Shown piece after piece: positions 52,588-61,246 of a stretch of DNA of 64,000 nt. Both the position numbers and the translations under genes were made by a program. Source of the stretch: Silvimonas soli (GTDB taxonomy: Bacteria > Pseudomonadota > Gammaproteobacteria > Burkholderiales > Chitinibacteraceae); assembly GCF_030035605.1 (NCBI RefSeq), contig NZ_CP106736.1:4399001-4463000 (forward strand), read 5' to 3'. The notes beneath the pieces were generated by a model. That model was not told the DNA's origin, ran no database searches, and saw only the letters and a list, made by a program, of their open reading frames with translations. Positions within the stretch are counted from its first letter, which is position 1, and the number at the start of each line of letters is the position of its first letter.

Positions 52588-52599
52588 TTGTATATACAA
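52588..52599 (-). promoter_or_regulatory. HutC-type operator upstream of hutH
   Basis: A perfect 12-base palindrome TTGTATATACAA lies about 165 bases before the hutH start. It matches the core of operators bound by the GntR-family histidine-utilisation repressor HutC, whose inducer is urocanate. On the minus strand a TTGTAT and a downstream TAGAAT spaced by about 19 bases could form the promoter, with the palindrome overlapping the -35. Confidence 0.6.
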
Positions 52600-52758
52600 T
52601 TAGCACAAACCCGCATGAACGCACGATTATTTATCGATTCTGATGCCCGCTGCAGCAACACGCAGTCGTTTGGAAGTGGCGCTGACAAGGGCTGCAGATA
52701 TGACGGTTGCGTGGCGGCGGGTTCAGCAATTTTCGCGCTTGCACACTATGGTGAAAGG

Positions 52759-52894
52759 GGCTCAATGCACGTAATTGCGTGTTGTTGAGCCTGCCGGTGC
52801 TGCTGCCTGTGTGCGCAGTACTGGTCTGTTCGTTACCCCTTGGTGGGTGCCCCCACAAGGCAGGTAAACACCCCGACTGCAAGTTGCAGCGGGG
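52759..52894 (+). promoter_or_regulatory. Structured leader upstream of the EF-G gene
   Basis: Three hairpins can be drawn: GGCTCAA (52759-52765) with TTGAGCC (52785-52791) plus an inner GCACG/CGTGT; CCTT-GTGGG (52838-52847) with CCCAC-AAGG (52852-52860), one bulged G; and CCCC...CTGCA (52871-52881) with TGCAG...GGGG (52885-52894). None ends in a T tract. The rest of the 490-base gap from hutH shows no gene. Confidence 0.4.
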
Positions 52895-52914
52895 TATAAA
52901 CGAGAGAGGTTCCC

Positions 52915-55020
<2,106 letters not shown>

Positions 55021-55041
55021 CAACTGCTGGCCAATCACGAA

Positions 55042-55077
55042 AAACGGGAATCCGCTGAAATGGATTCCCGTTTCTTT
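55042..55077 (+). terminator. Intrinsic terminator after the EF-G gene
   Basis: AAACGGGAATCC pairs perfectly with GGATTCCCGTTT around an eight-base loop, then TTTCTTT. Confidence 0.85.
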
Positions 55078-55186
55078 GTGATTCGTGCGCCAATATGGCG
55101 ATGGTGTTTTATGCAATTGTCTCGCCGTTCTGTTCATGACGACGTGATAATGAAGCCTTCTCGACAGGGCGTAACTGCAAGATCCA

Positions 55187-56029
55187 ATGCCAGATACATT
55201 CATCCCCGGCTCAGCTAGCCAGTCCGCGATCGCTACGACCGCCGATCAGCCACAACCCTTTGTGCGCGAAGATAACGGCACGGTCTCGCTGCATTTTGAT
55301 CTGAGCGCCACCCAAAGCAGCATGCGCCTGGTGGCGCCGGACCATCTGGATCTGGGCTACACCCGGACCATGATGGGTTGTCTGCTGTTCAACGAGCAAC
55401 CGCGCCAGGTGGTGTTGATTGGACTGGGTGGTGGTTCGCTCGCCAAATATTGTTATCGCCACTGGCCGCAAGCACACATCACCGTGCTGGAAATAAACCC
55501 CCAAGTCATTGCTTTGCGCGATGCCTTTGCCGTGCCGCCCGATGACGAGCGCTTCCGTATTGTGTGTGGTGATGGCGCGCAGTTGATTCGGGAATTATCT
55601 GAGCCGGCAGACTGGCTAATGGTCGACGGTTTTGATGCCGATGGACAAGCGCCCAGCCTGTGTACGCAGCGCTTTTACGATGATTGCCAGGCTGCGCTGG
55701 CCGAATCTGGCGTGCTGGTGGTGAACTTTTGGGGTAACGATCCGCATGTCGGCGCTTATTTGAGTCGCTTGCAGCGCAGTTTTGCTGATGACGTAGTGCT
55801 GATTCGTTCGGAAGATGCGGCTAATCAGGTGGCATTCGCCGGTAACGACCAGGTGACGCGACGTGCGGACGCACAATTGTTTGCAGCGGCCACTAGACTG
55901 GAACAGGGCCCGGCTCTGGGTTTGCGCAACACAGCCCAGCTGTTGACTGTTAGTCGGCGGCAATTGCAAATGGAGGGGGCAGAGGCTGCCGCAACTGATC
56001 TGGCGAAAGGCCCTTTGGCACATGAGTGA
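55187..56029 (+). CDS. Spermidine synthase-like (polyamine aminopropyltransferase fold) protein
   Basis: 280 residues. The central nucleotide loop VVLIGLGGGSLAKYCYRHWP, the acidic ribose-binding position in ITVLEINPQVIAL and the following GDGAQLIRE and DWLMVDGFDADGQAPSLCTQRFYDDC match spermidine synthase-family Rossmann enzymes. In true spermidine synthases the equivalent catalytic loop reads D-S/T-D-P; here VDGFDADG carries Asp residues in a looser form. Substrate is uncertain. Its start has no strong ribosome site. The YkgJ-like gene follows after 21 bases. Confidence 0.75.
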   Translation: MPDTFIPGSASQSAIATTADQPQPFVREDNGTVSLHFDLSATQSSMRLVAPDHLDLGYTRTMMGCLLFNEQPRQVVLIGLGGGSLAKYCYRHWPQAHITVLEINPQVIALRDAFAVPPDDERFRIVCGDGAQLIRELSEPADWLMVDGFDADGQAPSLCTQRFYDDCQAALAESGVLVVNFWGNDPHVGAYLSRLQRSFADDVVLIRSEDAANQVAFAGNDQVTRRADAQLFAAATRLEQGPALGLRNTAQLLTVSRRQLQMEGAEAAATDLAKGPLAHE

Positions 56030-56050
56030 ACGCGTACTGGAGCACCATCA

Positions 56051-56404
56051 GTGACCGCAGTTGGCCAGAAAATCCGTTTTTACCGGACGCGCATCCCCTC
56101 ATTTGAGTGCGTACCGGGTTGTCACGATTGCTGCGGGCCAGTACTGGCGACGAGCGAAGAAATGTCGCGCTTGCCGCGCAAAAGTCGAGAGCAACAAGAT
56201 GCCGCACTGGCCGAACTGAATTGTGTGCATCTGGGCGATCAGGGCTGCCAGGTTTATAGCGAACGGCCATTGGTTTGCCGCTTGTTTGGCACCACACCGC
56301 GCCTGGCTTGTCCGCATGGCAAGCGTCCGGAGGTGATGATCGACGAAGAGATCGAACAGCAAATTTACCGATTCTTTGAAACCAATCGGCAAGTGCTGAT
56401 CTGA
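56051..56404 (+). CDS. YkgJ family cysteine-cluster protein
   Basis: 117 residues. Cysteines occur in the order FECVPGCHDCCGP, NCVHLGDQGCQVYSERPLVCRLFG and LACPHGKR, the YkgJ/UPF0153 pattern. The family is thought to hold zinc or an iron-sulfur cluster; its function is unknown. The start is a GTG, 21 bases after the preceding gene, so probably co-transcribed. Confidence 0.85.
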   Translation: MTAVGQKIRFYRTRIPSFECVPGCHDCCGPVLATSEEMSRLPRKSREQQDAALAELNCVHLGDQGCQVYSERPLVCRLFGTTPRLACPHGKRPEVMIDEEIEQQIYRFFETNRQVLI

Positions 56405-56644
56405 TCGCGGGCATGAAGTTCAATGAGGCGACCCTTGCGTGAAAGCTTCAGCGGGCTTAAGTCTGGTTGGCGGCCCGGATCAACGGGCCAGAACAGGGGA
56501 CGAGTGCGCGTTTTGAATATGCGTTTTCGCTTATATTTGAGATCGAGCGACGCTTGCTGCCGCCAAAAGCCTGAAATGTGTGGCTGATGGCGGTTTTAGG
56601 TGCGCTTGGCATGCTGGATAACTCAAATAAAAACAGGAATTTTC

Positions 56645-57088
56645 ATGCGTCATCTGGCTTTTGTTGCCTTGCTACTGGTGGTGGTTATTGCTGGCTGCGC
56701 CGTTCCGGCCAACGATGCGGGCAATGCCAGCAAAATTGCTTCTGCACCTACGCCCACGCCAACACCAGTCGTGACCCCAACGCCCACCCCGACGCCAGTG
56801 CCCGCCAAGCCGGTAAAACGCAAACCCGCCAAAAATGCCAGTGCCGCCAGCCAGATTACTGGCAAGCCTGCCGCTGGCAGCAAATTTTCCATGCTGCGCA
56901 TTGGCATGACCCGGCATCAGGTCGAAGCGTTGATCGGCTTGCCCGGTGACGTCAAAACCACGCAACTGAAGAATGGTGGCACCAGGGATGAAACCTTCTA
57001 TCAGCATGAAGGCGTTCTGTCGTTCAGCAAAAATGGCACCGTGCTGGCCCATATCTCGGTGGATACTGCCGCCAATGGTTATCAATAG
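56645..57088 (+). CDS. Lipoprotein with Thr-Pro repeat linker and BamE/SmpA-like domain
   Basis: 147 residues. The signal peptide ends in the lipobox VIAGC (Cys18). A low-complexity linker of alternating Thr and Pro (about residues 35-58) and a Lys/Pro/Ala-rich segment follow. The C-terminal 70 residues, SMLRIGMTRHQVEALIGLPGDVK ... DETFYQHEGVLSFSKNG, have the BamE/SmpA-type fold seen in several outer-membrane lipoproteins. AGGAA precedes the ATG. The 240-base gap before it has a GGCCCG/CGGGCC hairpin but no gene. Confidence 0.8.
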   Translation: MRHLAFVALLLVVVIAGCAVPANDAGNASKIASAPTPTPTPVVTPTPTPTPVPAKPVKRKPAKNASAASQITGKPAAGSKFSMLRIGMTRHQVEALIGLPGDVKTTQLKNGGTRDETFYQHEGVLSFSKNGTVLAHISVDTAANGYQ

Positions 57089-57217
57089 CCGAACGGTAAG
57101 CCACGCTCAAAGCTCCGCCCGGCTGGCCTGCGCGCGGCATCCTCAAAGAGGATCAGCGATTTCTTTCCCGCCGGGTTATGGCTTAAGCTGCTTTATTTTC
57201 GCGCGGGGGAACGCCGT

Positions 57218-57610
57218 TTGAATGATCGTCAATTGCTGGTGGCCGGTGCGGCCAATATGTTTATTGCCGTTGCTGCAGGGGCATTTGGTGCGCATGGACT
57301 GAAGAACATGCTGAGCCCGGAAATGCTGGCGATCTGGCAAACAGGTGTGACTTACCAAGCCAGTCACGGTTTGGGTTTGTTGCTGCTCGCTGTGCTGTGG
57401 GATCGCTTTGGCCGCAGGCAATTGTCATGGGCTGGCGCTTTAATGTTGTTGGGGATTGTCTTGTTTAGCGGCAGCTTGTATCTGCTGGCGTTGACCGGCG
57501 TGCGGATGCTGGGCGCAGTTACGCCATTCGGTGGTGTGGCATTTCTGGCCGCGTGGGCACTGGTGATGTGGGCAGGTGTGCGTTCGCGCCACGATAGCGG
57601 TGCTGCATAA
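57218..57610 (+). CDS. DUF423 membrane protein
   Basis: 130 residues with four membrane helices. The conserved start AANMFIAVAAGAFGAHGLKN, the middle WQTGVTYQASHGLGLLLLAVL and the LFSGSLYLLALTG and VTPFGGVAFLAAW blocks identify DUF423 (E. coli YgdD type). Its function is unknown. The start is a TTG after GGGGGA. Confidence 0.9.
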   Translation: MNDRQLLVAGAANMFIAVAAGAFGAHGLKNMLSPEMLAIWQTGVTYQASHGLGLLLLAVLWDRFGRRQLSWAGALMLLGIVLFSGSLYLLALTGVRMLGAVTPFGGVAFLAAWALVMWAGVRSRHDSGAA

Positions 57611-57641
57611 AACGCATAAGTAGAACAAGCTAGCGGGTAAG

Positions 57642-57665
57642 GCGAGGGCGGGTTTACGCCCTCGC
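57642..57665. terminator. Hairpin between convergent DUF423 and folE genes
   Basis: GCGAGGGCG pairs perfectly with CGCCCTCGC around GGTTTA. No T tract follows on either strand, so it may be a weak or factor-assisted terminator. Confidence 0.45.
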
Positions 57666-57679
57666 GCCAAGTAACGGGC

Positions 57680-58393
57680 TTAGCCGCGCTTGGTCATTAG
57701 CGACAGAAACTCGCTACGCAATACCGGATCGCGCAGGAACGAGCCGCGCATCACGCTGTTGGTCATCTTGGCTTCGGTGTCTTTCACACCGCGCCAATGC
57801 ATGCAGAAGTGATCGGCTTCCATCACAATCGCCAACCCATCCGGCTGCAAACGCTCCTGCAGCAGATCGGCCACTTGTGACACAGCTTCTTCCTGGATTT
57901 GCGGACGATTCATAATCCATTCAATCAGTCGCACGTACTTGGATAAGCCAATCAAATTGGAGTGCTCATTCGGCATCACGCCCACCCAGACCCGGCCCAG
58001 AATCGGGCACAGGTGATGTGAGCATGCGCTGCGCACGGTGATTGGCCCGACGATCATCAGCTCGTTCAGGCGTTCAATATTGGGGAACTCGGTCACCGCT
58101 GGCATCGGGTGATAACGCCCGTGAAACACCTCGCGGATAAACATCTTGGCCACACGCTTGGCCGTGTCTTGGGTGTTGTGGTCGCTCGCGGTATCAATCA
58201 CCAGGCTTTCCAGTACGCCACGCAGTTTTTCCTGGACTTCGAGCTGCAAGGCGTCCAGTTCACCTTCTTCGATGAATGCGGAGATGTTGTCGTTGGCGTG
58301 AAAGCGGGCCTTGGCGTTGACGATGCGGGCGCGGATCCGCTGAGACACGGCATCAGGTGCCGCCAGTGTGTACTCCGATTCTTGTTTGGGCAT
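57680..58393 (-). CDS. folE: GTP cyclohydrolase I
   Basis: 237 residues. FolE turns GTP into 7,8-dihydroneopterin triphosphate, the first step of folate synthesis. Zinc ligands are in SACSHHLCPI, with the third Cys in VMEADHFCMHWRGVKD. DTAKRVAKMFIREVFHG is the standard N-terminal block. The ATG at 58393 is preferred; a longer upstream reading is not family-like. Confidence 0.95.
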   Translation of the reverse strand: MPKQESEYTLAAPDAVSQRIRARIVNAKARFHANDNISAFIEEGELDALQLEVQEKLRGVLESLVIDTASDHNTQDTAKRVAKMFIREVFHGRYHPMPAVTEFPNIERLNELMIVGPITVRSACSHHLCPILGRVWVGVMPNEHSNLIGLSKYVRLIEWIMNRPQIQEEAVSQVADLLQERLQPDGLAIVMEADHFCMHWRGVKDTEAKMTNSVMRGSFLRDPVLRSEFLSLMTKRG

Positions 58394-58686
58394 GATGCGT
58401 ACCTTTGAACTGTTTATTTTTCTAGCAAAATTGACGAAAAGTTTAACCGGTTTCATCTGTCAGGTAAAAACAGTTCCCCGCTTTACAGCGCATCCGGGCG
58501 GGCGGCGGGCAGGTGAATCCGGGGTCGGGCAACGGGCCAATGTGTCCGCGAGTATTTGCGATATTCAATAAAATCAGGGGATTGCAGATATTCACAAAGC
58601 ATATTGCTTCGCGATGTAGCCATTTTTTGGCATAATTGACTGGTCTAATTGTTAGCACGCTTAGACATTTTCTGGAGATTCTCCTG

Positions 58687-58710
58687 CCCCGCCGCAAGCG
58701 GGGTTTTTTT
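58687..58710 (+). terminator. Orphan intrinsic terminator, possible 3' end of a small RNA
   Basis: CCCCGC (58687-58692) pairs with GCGGGG (58698-58703) around CGCAA, then seven T on the plus strand. No plus-strand gene lies upstream: folE is divergent and the LacI gene is convergent. Between 58394 and 58686 I see no protein gene, but the orientation implies a short plus-strand transcript. A CATAAT at 58631-58636 could be a -10, without a well-spaced -35. Confidence 0.6.
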
Positions 58711-58792
58711 ATGGCTGCGCGAAATGGTGAGGAAAAACGCTTTCGGGAGTGAGTGAGTCACCGCTTTGAGGGCTGGCCGCGCCGGGATGGAC

Positions 58793-59776
58793 TCAGGCTT
58801 TGGCGGCGCTGCTTTCGCGTACGATTAATTGCACCGGTTGCAACGCATTGCACTCTTTATTGGGCCCGCTAAGCAACAAGGAGATGCCTTCTCGGCCCAA
58901 GGCTATCTTGTCGACGGCCAGGGTGGTCAAGCCAGGTTGCGCGGTGGCGGCGACACCCAAATCGTCGAAGCCGACAAAAGCGATATCCTGCGGCACGCGC
59001 AGCCCCGCTTCCTGGCAGACCCGCATGGCGGCCAGCGCCGTGGCATCGTTATAGGCAAAAATGGCATCTGGCCGTTCAGGCAGCGCCAGCAACTCGCGCA
59101 TCGCGTAGGGCGCGCCGGTGGCGATATCCATGCCGGGCGGAATGAGCGTTTCCAGCGCTGGATCAGCAAGTCGTCCCGCATCAAACAGCGCCTGGCGATA
59201 GCCGCGTTCGCGCAAGCGGATCGAATAATGCGCCAGCGATCCTGACAAAAAAGCAATGCGTTGACGCCCGCCCGCGATCAGATGCTGTGTGGCCAACCAC
59301 GCGCCTTGCTGGTTGTCGGTGTTGACGGCAGGCCAACCCGGGGAGTTCATGTCCGACAGCACCACTGGTTTGCCCAGCGAGCGAATGATTTCCAGCGTTT
59401 CCGGTTCGAAGAAGCCGATACACAATAGTGCGTCAGGCTCTTGGCGCAATATTTGCCGCCGCGCCGGTTTGGCCGGGCTCAGCGACAATACGTCACAGCT
59501 AATGCCGCGCTCCTGGCACGCTGCCGCCGCGCCCTTGAGCACTTCAGAATAGAACGGGTTTTCCTGCGGGACTTCATGCTGACTATGCAAGATGCACAGC
59601 ACACGCCGAATAGGATCGGGGCGTAGCCGGGTCTTGTCGTAACCCAGTTCCTGAGCCAATTGCAAAATGCGTTCACGCGTGGCGTTAGACAGGCCTTGTT
59701 GGTGTTTCAACGCACGTGAAACGGTTCCCACAGACACGCCGGCGGCGCGGGCGAGATCGCGAATGCTGACCGGCAA
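58793..59776 (-). CDS. LacI family transcriptional repressor
   Basis: 327 residues. The N-terminal helix-turn-helix IRDLARAAGVSVGTVSRALKHQQGLSNATRERI and hinge precede a periplasmic-binding-protein-like ligand domain (DALLCIGFFEPETLEIIRSLGKPVVL, PDAIFAYNDATALAAMRV, VGFDDLGVAA). The start is a TTG, eight bases after AAGGA; no ATG fits. It lies 105 bases downstream of the GH125 gene on the same strand, so it probably represses the mannosidase operon. Confidence 0.9.
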   Translation of the reverse strand: MPVSIRDLARAAGVSVGTVSRALKHQQGLSNATRERILQLAQELGYDKTRLRPDPIRRVLCILHSQHEVPQENPFYSEVLKGAAAACQERGISCDVLSLSPAKPARRQILRQEPDALLCIGFFEPETLEIIRSLGKPVVLSDMNSPGWPAVNTDNQQGAWLATQHLIAGGRQRIAFLSGSLAHYSIRLRERGYRQALFDAGRLADPALETLIPPGMDIATGAPYAMRELLALPERPDAIFAYNDATALAAMRVCQEAGLRVPQDIAFVGFDDLGVAATAQPGLTTLAVDKIALGREGISLLLSGPNKECNALQPVQLIVRESSAAKA

Positions 59777-59881
59777 GGGGTGTTCCTTTTTTTATTTATT
59801 GTTTAAAGCTTCAGGCCCGAATGACCCGGCAAAGTCGGATGTTGTTGCCAGTGCGTCTTGCGCTGGCTGCTCTGCCGCGCA

Positions 59882-61246
59882 TTATGCAGCAGGCATAGTC
59901 AGATGTGCTGAATGCTCGCTTGCAAGTGTGGTAATCAGCTCACCAAATAAGGTGTTTGCCCAGGAAAACCAGCTGCGGGTGAAGTCTGTCGGGTCGTCCG
60001 GCATGAATGATTCATGCATCAGACCGCTGCCACCGTCGCTGGCCAACAACATACGCAGACAAGTGCTGATTTCCACCTGATCCGAACTGGTCAGCGCCCG
60101 CATGATGATCGACATCGGCCAGATGCGCGGCATGAGCGTGTGCGGGCTACCGATGCCTTCCAGTTGCTCGTCGCCGCTACGGAAAAACCACGGGTTGTCG
60201 GTAGAAAGCGCAAACGCCCGAGTGTTGCGGTAAATCTCGTCGTTAACGTCTACGGCGCCCAGGTAGGGCAAGGCCAGCAGGCTTGGAACATTGGCGTCGT
60301 CCATTATCAGCGCATTGCCGAATCCGTCCACTTCATATGCCCAGATGCGCCCGTGAACCGGGTGGATAACGATGGCATTCCGCTGCAGCGCGGCGTGCAC
60401 CTCATCCGCCAGCGTGCGGCAGGTTTCGATAAGTGGATCATCGGGGTAAAGCGTATCGAGCATTGCGGCCAACTGGCGCAGGCTCACTACGGCAAAGTGG
60501 TTTGACGGCACCAGAAACGGGTAGATGCAGGCATCGTCCGAAGGGCGGAACATTGATGCGATCAAGCCGACGGGCCGCAGCGGATTGCCAATGCCATTGC
60601 ATGGCAACGTATCCGATTGCCACGCCGTCTTGCGAGTAAAGCGATAGGGCCCCGCATCTGTTTTGCGTTGCTGTTGTTGTAGCGTGGCGACCAGCAAACG
60701 CATGGTTTGCAGCCAGAACGCGTTGTACGGGCGACGATCTTGCGTAATCTGCCAGTAGCCGTGCGCCAGGCGAATGGCGTAACACAGCGAATCCAGCTCC
60801 CATTTGCGCTCATGCAGTTCGGGCTTCATCTCGGTGTTATCGAGTTGCCATTCGCTGTGACCCGGGCCGTCGTTAAACGCATTGGCATACGGATCGAGCG
60901 CGATGCACGCGGTTTGACGACGCACCAGCCCGGCAATCATTCGCGCCAGTTGCGCGTCTTGCGGGATTAGTCGCATATACGGCCAAACCTGCGCCGTGCT
61001 GTCGCGCAACCACATGGCGTGAATGTCGCCGGTAATCACAAAGGTGTCCGGCTCGTCGTCGTCATCCTGAAAAAACACCGTGGTATCAAGTGTGTTGGGA
61101 TAACAACGGATAAACATTGCGCGCAGATTCGGGTCGGTGATGTCTACGGCAATCCGGGCAATTTCAGCTTCGACTGCGGCACTGATAAAGCGGGGCGATT
61201 GCGGTCGACCATGCGTACCAGGGCCGGTTGGAAGAGGGCTTGTCAT
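59882..61246 (-). CDS. Glycoside hydrolase family 125 (exo-alpha-1,6-mannosidase-like)
   Basis: 454 residues, no signal peptide. GH125 enzymes are metal-independent exo-alpha-1,6-mannosidases with an (alpha/alpha)6 barrel. Family blocks are FVITGDIHAMWLRDSTAQVWPY, WQLDNTEMKPELHERKWELDS, NALIMDDANVPSLLALPY and GLMHESFMPDDPTDFTRSWFSW, which hold the acid and base residues. It overlaps the upstream glycosidase gene (ATGA), so the two are coupled. Probable role: cytoplasmic trimming of mannose from imported glycans. Confidence 0.9.
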   Translation of the reverse strand: MTSPLPTGPGTHGRPQSPRFISAAVEAEIARIAVDITDPNLRAMFIRCYPNTLDTTVFFQDDDDEPDTFVITGDIHAMWLRDSTAQVWPYMRLIPQDAQLARMIAGLVRRQTACIALDPYANAFNDGPGHSEWQLDNTEMKPELHERKWELDSLCYAIRLAHGYWQITQDRRPYNAFWLQTMRLLVATLQQQQRKTDAGPYRFTRKTAWQSDTLPCNGIGNPLRPVGLIASMFRPSDDACIYPFLVPSNHFAVVSLRQLAAMLDTLYPDDPLIETCRTLADEVHAALQRNAIVIHPVHGRIWAYEVDGFGNALIMDDANVPSLLALPYLGAVDVNDEIYRNTRAFALSTDNPWFFRSGDEQLEGIGSPHTLMPRIWPMSIIMRALTSSDQVEISTCLRMLLASDGGSGLMHESFMPDDPTDFTRSWFSWANTLFGELITTLASEHSAHLTMPAA

